This document shows positions 45,828 through 55,770 of a stretch of 64,000 bases of DNA, piece after piece. Made by a program: the position numbers and the translations under genes. Each line of letters begins with the position of its first letter. The stretch's first letter is position 1. The DNA is from Ruegeria sp. R14_0. GTDB taxonomy: Bacteria > Pseudomonadota > Alphaproteobacteria > Rhodobacterales > Rhodobacteraceae. The stretch is taken from NCBI RefSeq assembly GCF_017743975.1, contig NZ_JAGHRC010000003.1:434001-498000 (forward strand), read 5' to 3'. The notes under the pieces were generated by a model. That model was not told the origin of the DNA. It worked only from the letters and a program-made list of their open reading frames with translations, and did not search any database.

Positions 45828-46187
45828 ATGAGTATTCGAATTGAAAATGAAAACCCGGGCACAATTTCGGCCCGGCAAGCATCAACAGAATTGGATTGCG
45901 AAACCGCCGTTTTACTGCGTGCGACAATCCTTCCGGTCTTTTCCAGCGCAGCAAGTTGGGCGGGCCTGACAGACATCCTGAAAGACAAAGGATATCGCCT
46001 TGTTTTTCGGGACGGACGGATGTGCATCACGGATCACACGACCGGAGATCGGGTGTGCGGTCTGCACTTTCTAGGCCTTGAACTGAAAGATCTGGTTCGG
46101 CGCCTGGGTCGTCCAATTGTCGTCGCACGAGGTCAACAAGCGGACGGAGACGTTCTGACTGCACGACCGGTCGTTGGCCGCGCCTAA
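45828..46187 (+). CDS. Hypothetical cytoplasmic protein
   Basis: A 119-residue protein without membrane segments or a signal. The central part, GYRLVFRDGRMCITDHTTGD, then VCGLHFLGLELKDLVRRLGR, looks folded and conserved; paired Cys residues flank the TTGDR turn. I do not recognise a named family. ATG 45828 follows GGGGG by about 8 bases. Its 3' end overlaps the convergent glycosyltransferase gene by 4 bp. Confidence 0.65.
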   Translation: MSIRIENENPGTISARQASTELDCETAVLLRATILPVFSSAASWAGLTDILKDKGYRLVFRDGRMCITDHTTGDRVCGLHFLGLELKDLVRRLGRPIVVARGQQADGDVLTARPVVGRA

Positions 46188-47077
46188 AAGCTGCGCCAGA
46201 ACTGCACGGACCGGCGCGTGGTTTTCCAAAGGCTGTGACGTGCCGCGGCTTTGATGGCGTCCGACGTTCCGGGCTTGAGCAGACGTTCCAAGATCAATGA
46301 CGCTGGCATGTGCCCGCGCCGGTAAAACCGGAAAAAGTCTTGCTGGGTCAAGTCCCGCGCCGCTTTGAAACCGTCATAATACTCAACCCAGACACGCGCG
46401 TAATCCTCGGCGGTGACAACAACATCGTCGGTCACGCCGCGTCCCCAGAACATGGATATGGGATCGTCGGTGCGTTCGCCCTGATACCCTGCGGTCAAAA
46501 GGCGCAGCATCAGGTCGTAATCGGCAGCAACCCGGAATTGCGTATCATGACCGCCCAGCGCCATAAACACATCCCGCTTCAACAACACAGAGTTATGGCA
46601 GAATGGCATTCTCTGTAGGATCGCCGTCAGCGACATTCGTTTTTCGCGACTTTCCGAGCCGTCCTCGTACCGCCGCAACGTCGAGCCGTACAGGAAATCG
46701 GGCCGCGTGGCTTCCAGCCGGTCCGCAACGGTGTTCAGAATGTCATCGGACGCCAGCGAGTCATCCGAGTTCAGAAACAGCAGGTACTCGCCACGGGCGG
46801 CCTGTGACCCTTTGTTCATCGCGTCATACAGACCGGTATCCGGTTCGCTGAACAGCCGTGTACGCGGGGCATCTGCGGTCAGGTTCTGCAGAAACGCGAC
46901 CGTTCCGTCGGTCGACGCGCCGTCCTGAATGATATGCTCGGCCCGGCCGCAATTCTGACGCGCCATGCAGTCGATCACCTCGCGAAAGCTCTCCTGCCGC
47001 TCTTGCGACAGCAGGTTATACGTCGCGGTGATGACTGAGATCAGCGGCGCGCCGGAGGGATCAGCCGACGCGCTCAT
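46184..47077 (-). CDS. Glycosyltransferase family 2 protein
   Basis: A 297-residue GT-A enzyme. The N-terminal nucleotide-sugar motifs are [35 protein letters not shown] and the DxD region [12 protein letters not shown] near residue 100. The sugar and acceptor are unknown; lipopolysaccharide or exopolysaccharide assembly is usual. The start overlaps the proS stop by 17 bp, so it is read from the same transcript as proS. Confidence 0.9.
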   Translation of the reverse strand: MSASADPSGAPLISVITATYNLLSQERQESFREVIDCMARQNCGRAEHIIQDGASTDGTVAFLQNLTADAPRTRLFSEPDTGLYDAMNKGSQAARGEYLLFLNSDDSLASDDILNTVADRLEATRPDFLYGSTLRRYEDGSESREKRMSLTAILQRMPFCHNSVLLKRDVFMALGGHDTQFRVAADYDLMLRLLTAGYQGERTDDPISMFWGRGVTDDVVVTAEDYARVWVEYYDGFKAARDLTQQDFFRFYRRGHMPASLILERLLKPGTSDAIKAAARHSLWKTTRRSVQFWRSF

Positions 47078-48401
47078 AGATCTCGGCGATCTTGGTGACG
47101 GCGGCCTCGGGGCTCAGTTCTTCGCTTTCACCGGTGCGGCGGCAGGTCAGCTCGACCACGCCGTTCTTCAACCCGCGCGGCCCGACGGTGATGCGCCACG
47201 GCAGACCGATCAGGTCCATGGTGGCGAATTTGCCCCCTGCCCGTTCGTTGCGGTCATCATAAAGCGGCTCCAGCCCCAATGCGGTCAGTGCGCCGTAGAT
47301 CTTGTCGCAAGCTGCATCAGCCTCATCATCGCCCTGCTTCAGGTTGACGATTCCGCAATGGAACGGGGTCACGCCTTCGGGCCAGATAATACCCTTGTCG
47401 TCATGGCTGGCCTCGATAATTGCACCGACCAGACGGCTGACGCCGATACCGTGGCTGCCCATGTGAACCGGCGTCGGCTTGCCGTCGGGGCCCTGAACCG
47501 TTGCGCCCATGGCTTCGGAATACTTGGTGCCGAAGTAGAAGATCTGACCAACTTCAATCCCGCGCGCCACACGGCGGCGCTCTTCCGGAACCTCGTTGAA
47601 CAGCGCCTCGTCATGAGTTTCATCCGTGCGGGCATATTTCGAGGTGAACTCTTCGAGGATTGCCTGACATTGTTCGCGGCTGTCGTAATCGATTTGACGG
47701 TCCCCGAAGGTCAGATCAGTGACCGCGCTGTCATAGAACACTTCGGATTCGCCTGTATCGGCCAGTACAAGGAATTCATGCGTGTTGTCCCCGCCAATCG
47801 GGCCCGAGTCAGCACGCATCGGGATGGCTTGCAGCCCCATACGCTCGTAAGTGCGCAGATAGGTGACCAAATGGCGGTTATAGGCGTGCAGCGCGTCCTC
47901 TTTCGTCAGGTCGAAATTGTATCCGTCCTTCATGTAGAATTCGCGGCCCCGCATCACGCCGAAACGGGGGCGGATTTCGTCGCGGAATTTCCACTGGATC
48001 TGGTACAGGGTCAGCGGCAGGTCTTTGTAGCTGTTGACGTGGCCGCGGAAGATGTCGGTGACCAGTTCTTCGGCGGTCGGCGTGAACAGCATATCCCGGT
48101 CATGGCGGTCTTTCATGCGCAGCATTTCCTGACCGTAATCGTCATAACGCCCGGATTCGCGCCACAGGTCTGCCGATTGGATGATCGGCATCTGAATCGC
48201 GATGTGGCCCGCGCGGGCCTGTTCTTCATGGATGATGTTTTCCAGCTTGCGCAGAACCTTGAAGCCCAGCGGAAGCCAGGAGTAAATCCCGGCCGAGGCT
48301 TGCTTGATCATCCCGGCGCGCAGCATCAGCCGGTGGCTGACGATCTGAGCCTCGGAGGGGTTTTCCTTGAGAACGGGCAGAAAGTAACGGCTGAGGCGCA
48401 T
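47061..48401 (-). CDS. proS: Proline-tRNA ligase (class II, short alphaproteobacterial type)
   Basis: Charges tRNA-Pro. The 446-residue length and the absence of an insertion domain between motifs 2 and 3 mark the alphaproteobacterial ProRS that lacks cis editing. Motif 1 lies in [20 protein letters not shown], motif 2 in [20 protein letters not shown], and motif 3 in [17 protein letters not shown]. The C-terminal anticodon domain includes [23 protein letters not shown] 48401 has AAGG 8 bases upstream. A 906-codon continuous frame upstream and a long antisense frame are shadows. Confidence 0.96.
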   Translation of the reverse strand: MRLSRYFLPVLKENPSEAQIVSHRLMLRAGMIKQASAGIYSWLPLGFKVLRKLENIIHEEQARAGHIAIQMPIIQSADLWRESGRYDDYGQEMLRMKDRHDRDMLFTPTAEELVTDIFRGHVNSYKDLPLTLYQIQWKFRDEIRPRFGVMRGREFYMKDGYNFDLTKEDALHAYNRHLVTYLRTYERMGLQAIPMRADSGPIGGDNTHEFLVLADTGESEVFYDSAVTDLTFGDRQIDYDSREQCQAILEEFTSKYARTDETHDEALFNEVPEERRRVARGIEVGQIFYFGTKYSEAMGATVQGPDGKPTPVHMGSHGIGVSRLVGAIIEASHDDKGIIWPEGVTPFHCGIVNLKQGDDEADAACDKIYGALTALGLEPLYDDRNERAGGKFATMDLIGLPWRITVGPRGLKNGVVELTCRRTGESEELSPEAAVTKIAEIYERVG

Positions 48402-48508
48402 TGTCGAACCTTTAAGGGTGAATTTGAACTTAGAAGGTTGATTATGCCAAAGCCCCGCTGGGGGCAATCGGCCATTGGTGTTTTTACGACTGCCGCTCAG
48501 TCGGTTTT

Positions 48509-48527
48509 TGATTGACCCGCCAGTCAG
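48509..48527. promoter_or_regulatory. Candidate TetR-type half-site dyad
   Basis: A TTGATTGAC half-site continues into a TGAC-CCGCCA-GTCA dyad in the 168-bp region between proS and the FAD oxidoreductase gene. The half-site equals that of the BetI-like box at 39974, but the spacing here is wider, so the regulator is probably different. Confidence 0.35.
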
Positions 48528-48569
48528 GTTTCCTGAATGTAACGGAAATGTAAAATCCATGAGGCGCCG

Positions 48570-49934
48570 ATGCAGACCATTCAGGAACCCGCCCGTCAAA
48601 TCCCCGTTGTTCACCAAACCGACGTTCTGGTCGTAGGATCCGGCCCCGCCGGGTTGGCCGCAGCCTTGGCCGCGGCGCGTGCTGGGGCCGAGGTATCTCT
48701 GGTCGATCGCTTTGGCTGCATGGGTGGCAACATTACTGCTGTGGGCGTCGAAGGGTTTGCCTGGTACCGGCACGAACAAACGGTCGAAGCAGGCGGTATA
48801 GGCATGGAATTCGAAACCCGCGCCAAGGACATGGGTGCAGCGGTCCCGGAAAGCCAATCGCTCAGCTACGAACTGGACAGCGAAGGGTTCAAGCTGGTGG
48901 CCGACAAATTGGTCGAAGAGGCTGGCGTCCACCCAATGCTGCACCGCCAGTTCGTCGCTCCGATCATGGAGGGGGATCGGATCACCGGCATCATCACCGA
49001 ATCCAAAGCGGGGCGCGAGGCGATATTGGCTAAGGTCGTGATCGACGCCACCGGAGATGCAGACGTCGCCCATCGCGCGGGCGCCCCGACCCATAAAACC
49101 GCCCGCGAAGATATGATGGCGGCCTCGGTCATGTTCCATCTGGCTGGCGTCGACAAACGCGCCTTTATGGAGGGCGTCAAGGCCGACCCGCAAACTTACA
49201 AGGACTGGGGCGGCGGCGGCGAGTGGAACATCGAAACCAGCGGCAAAGAGGACGACATGTTCTCGCCCTTCGTGCACAAGCCGTTCCAGCAAGCCATTGA
49301 TGAGGGGCTGATCCCGCCGCATCTGAACACCATCGCTGGCACTTGGGGTGCAATGCACGATACGGGCGAGCTGACCTATATGAACCTCATCCATCTGGCC
49401 GAGATCGACGGCACCGATCCTGATAGCCTGACACAGGGCGAGATCGAAGGCCGCCGTCAGTCGATGCTGGCGATTGACGCGCTGCGCCGGTTCATGCCGG
49501 GGTGCGAAAACGCGCGGTTGCGGAACTTTGGGATGACAATCGGCATCCGCGACACCCGCAAGATCGACGCGGTTTACAACATGACCGAAGAAGACGCCCG
49601 CCATCAGGGCCGGTTCGAGGATACAATTGGCATCTACCCCGAGTTCATTGACGGCTATGGCATCCTGATCCTGCCGACCACGGGGCGGTATATGCAGGTG
49701 CCGTATCGCTCGATGCTGCCCAAAGGCGTAAAAGGCCTGCTGGTCGCTGGCCGCTCGCACGGTTCGGATAAAGTTGCCCACGCCGCCACCCGAAACATGG
49801 CCTGCTGCGCGGTCATGGGTCAGGGTGCGGGCATCGCCGCCGCGCTATCATTGAAAAGCAATCAGGATGTGCACGAATTGAATCTGGCGCCCGTGCACAA
49901 AGAGCTGGACCGTCAAGGTGTCAGGATTCACTGA
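48570..49934 (+). CDS. FAD-dependent oxidoreductase (FAD_oxidored family)
   Basis: A 454-residue flavoprotein. The ADP-binding motif [20 protein letters not shown] is at residues 19-38, followed by [32 protein letters not shown] and a C-terminal [20 protein letters not shown]. This matches the FAD_oxidored family (Pfam PF12831), whose substrates are mostly unknown. GAGG precedes the ATG. The stop overlaps the start of the oxygenase gene (TGATG). Confidence 0.85.
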   Translation: MQTIQEPARQIPVVHQTDVLVVGSGPAGLAAALAAARAGAEVSLVDRFGCMGGNITAVGVEGFAWYRHEQTVEAGGIGMEFETRAKDMGAAVPESQSLSYELDSEGFKLVADKLVEEAGVHPMLHRQFVAPIMEGDRITGIITESKAGREAILAKVVIDATGDADVAHRAGAPTHKTAREDMMAASVMFHLAGVDKRAFMEGVKADPQTYKDWGGGGEWNIETSGKEDDMFSPFVHKPFQQAIDEGLIPPHLNTIAGTWGAMHDTGELTYMNLIHLAEIDGTDPDSLTQGEIEGRRQSMLAIDALRRFMPGCENARLRNFGMTIGIRDTRKIDAVYNMTEEDARHQGRFEDTIGIYPEFIDGYGILILPTTGRYMQVPYRSMLPKGVKGLLVAGRSHGSDKVAHAATRNMACCAVMGQGAGIAAALSLKSNQDVHELNLAPVHKELDRQGVRIH

Positions 49935-50908
49935 TGCAGACCATTCCCACGATCGATATCTCTCCGCTGCATGACACTGCGCATCCGGACCACGGCGCTA
50001 CAGTCCAGCAGATTCTGGACGCATGCACCGACATCGGGTTCCTGTCGATCACGGGCACCGGCATTTCGCTGAATACCGTCGACGCGGTGCGCGCCAAAGC
50101 GCGTGCCATCTTTGACATTGATGAGCAGAGCAAATGGGATCAGGCCATTACCCGCGACAACTATCGCGGTTACATCCCCATGGGCTTTTTCACACCCAAT
50201 GACGGTTCGGGCAAAGCCGACAAATACGAAGGATATAAGCTGCATTTCGAAACCGCCCAGGATCATCCGGTTCGGCAGGATTGCGCGCTATACGGCCCGA
50301 ACCTCTGGCCAAAGGAAACGCCAGAGGCGCGGAATGTAATTTTGGAGTATTGGGCACAGCTGGACTGCGTGACAGATTTATTGCTGGGCGCGCTAGAGAT
50401 CGGTCTGGGCCTGAAACCAAACGTCTTGAAGGACGCTTTCGTCACGCCGATGACCAACATGACACTGCTCCACTATCCGCCGCAGGCCCCGGACGAAGAA
50501 GGTTATGGCATTCATCCGCACAAAGATACCGACGCTCTGACGATCATCGCCCCGGATCCAGTTGGCGGGCTGGAAGTTCAAACGCGCGACGGTGGCTGGA
50601 TCACTCCGGATTGTCCGCCTGGCGGCTTTGTCGTGAATATCGGTGATATGCTGGAGCTGTGGTCGGGCGGTCGTTTGAAATCCACGCCGCACCGGGTCTT
50701 CAACACGTCCGGCAAGGAACGCTATTCCTTTCCCTATTTCGCGGTTCCGCGCCACGATGTGGTTGTTAAGCCGCTGTTGCCGCCCCTGCCCGGATTTGAC
50801 CGGCCTGCCGTTCACTGCGGCCATTGGTCCGCAGAAATCTGGCGCACCAACTGGCCCGACGAGACCGCAACGGATGACACGCCAGAGCTTGGGACGCTCA
50901 GGTCCTGA
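49934..50908 (+). CDS. Isopenicillin N synthase-like 2-oxoglutarate/Fe(II) oxygenase
   Basis: A 324-residue double-stranded beta-helix oxygenase. The N-terminal DIOX_N-type part (TIDISPLHDTAHP, IGFLSITGTGI) precedes a core with the iron ligands H and D in GIHPHKDTDALTII and H in STPHRVFNTSGKERYSFPYF. The R-x-S in KERYS should bind the 2-oxoglutarate carboxylate. The substrate is unknown. It is coupled to the FAD oxidoreductase by a 1-base overlap. Confidence 0.9.
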   Translation: MQTIPTIDISPLHDTAHPDHGATVQQILDACTDIGFLSITGTGISLNTVDAVRAKARAIFDIDEQSKWDQAITRDNYRGYIPMGFFTPNDGSGKADKYEGYKLHFETAQDHPVRQDCALYGPNLWPKETPEARNVILEYWAQLDCVTDLLLGALEIGLGLKPNVLKDAFVTPMTNMTLLHYPPQAPDEEGYGIHPHKDTDALTIIAPDPVGGLEVQTRDGGWITPDCPPGGFVVNIGDMLELWSGGRLKSTPHRVFNTSGKERYSFPYFAVPRHDVVVKPLLPPLPGFDRPAVHCGHWSAEIWRTNWPDETATDDTPELGTLRS

Positions 50909-50997
50909 GCCGCGCAAATCGTCAGGCATGAACCGCTTGCATCAACGCGCCGCATAAGCGAAGAACACCGGGAAGAGCAAGAACCAAGGGGGCAAGC

Positions 50998-52071
50998 ATG
51001 GCGCTGCCGGTAAAGGATCAACTCAGATACTGGGGCGTAGCGGCTGCCATTTTTGTGCTGTTGTTGTGGGCCCTTGGCGATGTCCTGCTGCCCTTCGTGA
51101 TAGGCGGTGCCATTGCCTATTTCCTTGATCCTGTCGCGGATCGCCTGGAAAACCTTGGGCTGTCGCGCATGGCAGCCACTGCAATCATTACAGTTGTTGG
51201 CATTCTGGGCTTTGTCCTGATGATCCTGATGGTTGTGCCCGCATTAATCACCCAGCTGATCGAGCTGGTTGAGGTGATGCCCAGCCTGTTCCAGCAACTG
51301 CGCGGTTTCATCGAAAAACAGTTCCCATCCCTTCTGGACGCCGAATCCAACTCGCACCAGGCTTTGGTATCGCTTGGTGAAACACTGCAGTCCAAAACCG
51401 GTGATGTGTTGCAGTCCGTGGCGGCCTCGGTCGGGTCAGCGATTAACGTCGTGGTCCTGTTGGTCATCGTTCCGGTCGTTGCGGTCTATATGCTGCTGGA
51501 CTGGGACCGCATGATTGCCCGCATCGGAGAGCTGCTGCCCCGCGACCACGCCCCGACGATCAAACGTCTGGCGGGTGAAATTGACGCAGTTCTGGCCTCA
51601 TTCGTGCGCGGCATGGGTACCGTCTGTCTTATTCTGGGGACCTACTACGCTGTCGCTTTGATGGCGGCGGGTCTGCAATTCGGCCTGATCGTTGGCTTTA
51701 TCGCCGGACTGGTCACCTTCATCCCCTATCTTGGTGCTTTGATCGGTGGCACTTTGGCGATCGGTCTGGCCCTTTTCCAGTTCTGGGGCGACTGGGCGCA
51801 TATCGGTCTGATCGCTGGCATCTTTGCTTTGGGTCAGGTGACTGAGGGTAATTTTCTGACGCCCAAACTGGTGGGGAATTCGGTGGGTCTGCACCCTGTC
51901 TGGTTGCTGCTGGCCTTGTCCGTGTTTGGCGCGTTGTTTGGCTTCGTTGGAATGCTTGTGGCCGTACCTGTTGCCGCTGCTCTTGGTGTTCTGGCGCGGT
52001 TTGGAACCTCCGTCTACCTGCACAGCCGTCTTTATACCGGCCTTGAAAGCACGGATCAGGAAGACGCTTGA
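50998..52071 (+). CDS. AI-2E family membrane transporter
   Basis: A 357-residue protein with about seven to eight membrane segments, including the N-terminal VLLPFVIGGAIAYFLDPVAD signature. The C-terminal LVTFIPYLGALIGGTLAI and TEGNFLTPKLVGNSVGLHPV regions are also typical of the AI-2E/PerM family. The natural substrate is unclear for most members. AGGGGG precedes the ATG. It is followed at once by hdaA. Confidence 0.9.
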   Translation: MALPVKDQLRYWGVAAAIFVLLLWALGDVLLPFVIGGAIAYFLDPVADRLENLGLSRMAATAIITVVGILGFVLMILMVVPALITQLIELVEVMPSLFQQLRGFIEKQFPSLLDAESNSHQALVSLGETLQSKTGDVLQSVAASVGSAINVVVLLVIVPVVAVYMLLDWDRMIARIGELLPRDHAPTIKRLAGEIDAVLASFVRGMGTVCLILGTYYAVALMAAGLQFGLIVGFIAGLVTFIPYLGALIGGTLAIGLALFQFWGDWAHIGLIAGIFALGQVTEGNFLTPKLVGNSVGLHPVWLLLALSVFGALFGFVGMLVAVPVAAALGVLARFGTSVYLHSRLYTGLESTDQEDA

Positions 52072-52072
52072 T

Positions 52073-52750
52073 ATGGCCCAGCAGCTGAGCTTTGACCTTC
52101 CGGCCAAAACTGCGCTGGGGCGTGAGGACTTTTTTGTATCCCCGGCAAATGCGCTGGCGGTTGCCATGATTTCGGCAACCTCATGGCCGGGCAACAAACT
52201 GGTGCTGAGCGGCCCCGCCGGAGCAGGCAAAACCCACCTGGCCCATGTCTGGGCGGCCGAAACGGGTGGGCGGATCATCCTGGCTTCGGACCTACGGCAC
52301 GAGGATGTGCCCGATCTGGCCCGCACCGCCGTGGCGGTCGAAGACGTGCCCATGATCGCGGGCGATCCAGAGCAGCAAAAGACGCTGTTTCACCTGCACA
52401 ACCTGGTGTTGGCAGAAGGCAACGCGCTGCTGATGACCGGGCGGCTTGCGCCGAAATTCTGGCAACTGCCGCTGCCGGACCTGCAAAGCCGGATCGAAGG
52501 CGCGCACCACGTGGCGCTTGATCCGCCAGATGATGCCCTTCTAGGTGCGGTTCTGGCCAAGCTGTTCGTGGACCGGCAACTGAACCCCAGCCCCGATGTC
52601 ATCGCCTATCTGGTCAAACACATGGACCGACGATTTGAATCCGCGGCCAATGTCGTGGCACAATTGGACCAGTTGGCTCTTGCGGAAAAGCGCGACATTA
52701 CCCGGGCACTGGCCGTGCGTGTTCTGAACGCGGACATGGATGATGTCTAA
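52073..52750 (+). CDS. hdaA: DnaA-homologous replication regulator HdaA
   Basis: A 225-residue AAA+ protein that stimulates ATP hydrolysis by DnaA after initiation (regulatory inactivation of DnaA). The N-terminal QLSFDLP is a beta-clamp-binding motif like that of E. coli Hda. Walker A is LSGPAGAGKTHLAHVW near residue 45; DnaA domain IV is absent, as in all Hda proteins. The start is two bases after the AI-2E gene stop. Confidence 0.9.
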   Translation: MAQQLSFDLPAKTALGREDFFVSPANALAVAMISATSWPGNKLVLSGPAGAGKTHLAHVWAAETGGRIILASDLRHEDVPDLARTAVAVEDVPMIAGDPEQQKTLFHLHNLVLAEGNALLMTGRLAPKFWQLPLPDLQSRIEGAHHVALDPPDDALLGAVLAKLFVDRQLNPSPDVIAYLVKHMDRRFESAANVVAQLDQLALAEKRDITRALAVRVLNADMDDV

Positions 52751-54356
52751 TCTGCCCGTTGACCCACACCCGGTCATCTCGCATTCTGCACCCGGAATAT
52801 CTGGAAGAGACATGGATCAGACTGTCGAAACCGAAATCCCTGACTGGGGGCCGTTCGGAAAGCCCTTGTTCGACGATCCCGAGGCCCGAGCCCTATCGCG
52901 GGTCGGCGTCGTCGATGTTGGATCGAACTCGGTCCGTATGGTGATCTTTGACGGCGCGGCTCGATCACCTGCGTATTTCTACAATGAAAAAGTGATGTGT
53001 GAGCTGGGCGCAGGCCTGTCAGACACGGGGCGCCTTAATCCGGTCGGCCGCAAACGCGCGCTTTCTGCCCTCAGCCGGTTTGCTCGTCTGGCAGACGATC
53101 TGGGGCTGCCTGGGTTGCACGTAGTGGCAACCGCTGCAGTGCGCGAGGCCGAGGACGGGCCCGACTTTTGCGCCGAAGTTCAGGCCGAGACCGGCCTGAC
53201 GGTGTCGGTCATCAACGGCGCGGAAGAGGCACGCTTGTCCGCGCAGGGCGTTCTGCTGGGATGGCCCGGTGCTTACGGTCTGATCTGTGACATCGGCGGA
53301 TCGTCAATGGAACTGGCCGAGATCGGCGACGGCGAAGTTGGCCGCCGCGTGACCTCGGCGCTGGGTCCGCTGAAACTGCGGGACATCAAGGGCGGACGCC
53401 GGGCACGCAAGGCACATATCAAGACTACGATGGAGAGCCTTCGCGACAAAATGGGCCCGCAGCGCGACCGACTTTTCCTTGTCGGCGGCAGCTGGCGGGC
53501 CTTTGCGCGTCTGGATATGTTGCGCCGCGGCTATCCACTGAACGTCCTGCACGAATATCGCATGACCACCACACAGGTGCGCGAGACCATCAAATTCATC
53601 GAAAGCGGTGATCCGGAGAAATTGCGGAGCGCAGCGGGTGTATCAAGCTCGCGGATGGCATTGATCCCTTATGCGATGGATGTGCTGGCGCGTCTGATCC
53701 GCACCTTCAAACCCAAGGACATTGCAATCTCAAGCTATGGGATTCGCGAAGGTTTGCTGTACGAGCAGATGCCTCAGAACCTGCGCGACCGTGATCCGCT
53801 GATCGAAGCCAGCCGCTTCTCCGAGGCCAAGGATGCCCGCCTGCCCGGCTTTGGCAAGCTGTTATTCGAATTTGTCATGCCGATTTTCAAATCGGCCACA
53901 CCTGCGCGTGTACGCCTGATCAAAGCGGCCTGCCTATTGCATGATGTCAGCTGGCGCGCGCATCCCGACTACCGAGCCGAGGTTTGCTTTGACAACGTGA
54001 CGCGTGCCAATCTGGGCGGTCTGAAACATTCAGAACGGGTTTTCATCGGGCTAGCGCTGCAGCACCGCTATCGCAACAAGCGCGAAGGCAACCGGTTCGC
54101 TCCTTTGTATGAGTTGCTGGACGAAAAGGAACAGAAACAGGCGGAAATTCTGGGTAAGGCGATGCGCTTTGGAGCCATGTTGTGGATGAAAAGCGACGCC
54201 AAAATGGGCACGTTGAAATTCTACCCCAAGAAGCGCCAGCTTGAACTGATCCTGCCAAAGGCGGCAAGCCCATTGTTCAGCGAAGTCGCGGTGTCGCGGC
54301 TGAACTCTCTGGGCAATGCGTTGAAATCGGAAACCCGCGTTATCGTCAAAGGCTGA
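52740..54356 (+). CDS. ppx: Exopolyphosphatase / (p)ppGpp-type phosphatase (Ppx/GppA)
   Basis: A 538-residue Ppx/GppA enzyme. The N-terminal ASKHA motifs are VVDVGSNSVRMVIFDG (near residue 57) and ICDIGGSSMELAEIGDG (near residue 185); a C-terminal HD-like region holds HDVSWRAHPDYRAE. It overlaps hdaA by 11 bp if ATG 52740 is used. An ATG at 52812 has a better SD (GGAAGAG) and would drop 24 poorly conserved residues. No ppk gene lies between hdaA and ppx. Confidence 0.9.
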   Translation: MMSNLPVDPHPVISHSAPGISGRDMDQTVETEIPDWGPFGKPLFDDPEARALSRVGVVDVGSNSVRMVIFDGAARSPAYFYNEKVMCELGAGLSDTGRLNPVGRKRALSALSRFARLADDLGLPGLHVVATAAVREAEDGPDFCAEVQAETGLTVSVINGAEEARLSAQGVLLGWPGAYGLICDIGGSSMELAEIGDGEVGRRVTSALGPLKLRDIKGGRRARKAHIKTTMESLRDKMGPQRDRLFLVGGSWRAFARLDMLRRGYPLNVLHEYRMTTTQVRETIKFIESGDPEKLRSAAGVSSSRMALIPYAMDVLARLIRTFKPKDIAISSYGIREGLLYEQMPQNLRDRDPLIEASRFSEAKDARLPGFGKLLFEFVMPIFKSATPARVRLIKAACLLHDVSWRAHPDYRAEVCFDNVTRANLGGLKHSERVFIGLALQHRYRNKREGNRFAPLYELLDEKEQKQAEILGKAMRFGAMLWMKSDAKMGTLKFYPKKRQLELILPKAASPLFSEVAVSRLNSLGNALKSETRVIVKG

Positions 54357-54359
54357 GCC

Positions 54360-54734
54360 CTAGATTTCGGTTTCACCTTCGGGCGCACTTTCGGGCAATT
54401 CCGGTTGCTCATCAGGTGCTTGCGGCGGTTTCTTGCGGATGATTATATCACCGTTTGGCAAAATCTCGGGCGCTTCATAAGCGCTCCAGTCCTGAATCTC
54501 GCCCGCCAGTTCGGCAAGCGCAGGCCCCATTTGCTCGATAAAGGATTGCATGGCCGGACCGAATTGATCTGCCAATCCCAGCAAATCCTCAAGCGCGGGC
54601 TCCATCTCTTGGCGCAGGCCTTCAAAAAACAGCTCGGCCCCCTGCTCCATGAGGGATTTTGGGCCCTCGTCCTCAGCAACGGCTGGACCGGCCAGAACGG
54701 TGCAAAGCGCGCAGATCGGGATGAGACGTTTCAT
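54360..54734 (-). CDS. Periplasmic protein of unknown function, acidic and proline-rich tail
   Basis: A 124-residue exported protein (signal MKRLIPICALCTVLAGPAVA). The mature part has an amphipathic helical stretch (EGLRQEMEPALEDLLGLADQ, MGPALAELAGEIQDW) and a C-terminal tail rich in P and E. Homologues in this order are annotated only as AAA-adjacent or hypothetical. It ends 4 bp from the ppx stop. The SD is weak. Confidence 0.68.
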   Translation of the reverse strand: MKRLIPICALCTVLAGPAVAEDEGPKSLMEQGAELFFEGLRQEMEPALEDLLGLADQFGPAMQSFIEQMGPALAELAGEIQDWSAYEAPEILPNGDIIIRKKPPQAPDEQPELPESAPEGETEI

Positions 54735-54771
54735 ACGGGAACCATAATGCAACCGCGCTTGAGTTGAAAGA

Positions 54772-55767
54772 TCACAGCTCAATATCAAGCGTCACCGGGA
54801 AATGGTCCGATGCGGTCAGCAATGCCTGCTGCAGATCAGGGGTCGATTGACAGATCGGGTCGTCAAACGGATGCCAGATGCGCCAGTTCGGCCGACGATC
54901 CCGGAGACCATCGCTGATCATGATATAGTCCAGCAAAGCTTCAAGATACTGACCTTTGTCGGGCTGGGCAAAGCGCGCGGTTGACGGATGCCGACCCACA
55001 TCTGACCCATTCGCTGTCACGGCGTGAGGATCGAACAGCCCCGTTTGCAGCAGAATTTCAACCGAAGACCTGCCGAACAGGTGTTCGAACTCATCTAGTC
55101 CGGGACCATCGTTGAGGTCGCCCAACAGGATCACATGCTCATCTGCTGCCAGATGCGCTTTGATCCGTCGGCTGAGCCAAATCGCCTGGGCCAACTGCTT
55201 TCGGCGGTTTGCTATAGAAATCCGGATCGCTTCGTCCCGGCTTTCAGCCCCATGCGGGGCTTTTGACTTCAGATGCGCCCCAATCAGGCGGAGGTGTTGC
55301 CCCGAGATGGTTTCGATAGCCAGTTCCATGGGCGGCTTTGAGAACTGCACCTGATCTTCCGTCGCATCAATATCGAGATCGATATTGAACACCTGATCGA
55401 AGCTTGGGGCCGACCTGTCGCCCTCTTTCGGGTCATGACGCGGCTTCAGAACGTGCGGATCGTAAAGCAAGGCCAATTCCTGATGGGTGTCATTGGCAAA
55501 CCCCATTACCGCATTGCTGGTACGCAATTCGAATGCCTCGGCAAACCTTTGAAGTGCGCGCACCGTGTTCTGCGTTTTTCCTGTGTTAGGAGCCTCGACG
55601 ATCAGAACGGCGTCCGCATCGATGGCCGTCAGAACCTTGGCAATCGCTTCGACCTGTTGAGCCTTGGTCACATCGTGCCGACCGGACCAGCTGTCATCCA
55701 CGATCAGCTTGTCTTTGCGATCAAAAAGATTGGCGAACCATTCGATGTTATAGGTCGCCAAACGCAT
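54772..55767 (-). CDS. Endonuclease/exonuclease/phosphatase family protein
   Basis: A 331-residue metal-dependent phosphoesterase with the N-terminal RLATYNIEWFANLFDR, the catalytic pair region LRLIGAHLKSKAP, LLGDLNDGPGLDE and a C-terminal SDHFPVTLDI. These are the Asn, Glu, Asp and His residues of the DNase I-like fold. The substrate could be DNA, a phospholipid or an inositol phosphate. It lies 3 bp after the J-protein gene and is probably in its operon. Confidence 0.87.
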   Translation of the reverse strand: MRLATYNIEWFANLFDRKDKLIVDDSWSGRHDVTKAQQVEAIAKVLTAIDADAVLIVEAPNTGKTQNTVRALQRFAEAFELRTSNAVMGFANDTHQELALLYDPHVLKPRHDPKEGDRSAPSFDQVFNIDLDIDATEDQVQFSKPPMELAIETISGQHLRLIGAHLKSKAPHGAESRDEAIRISIANRRKQLAQAIWLSRRIKAHLAADEHVILLGDLNDGPGLDEFEHLFGRSSVEILLQTGLFDPHAVTANGSDVGRHPSTARFAQPDKGQYLEALLDYIMISDGLRDRRPNWRIWHPFDDPICQSTPDLQQALLTASDHFPVTLDIEL

Positions 55768-55770
55768 GGC

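Noticed and set aside
46965..49781. Long frames opposite and upstream of proS (516 and 906 codons)
   Set aside because: They are shadows of proS and the FAD oxidoreductase gene. ProS begins at 48401, where its motif and SD lie.
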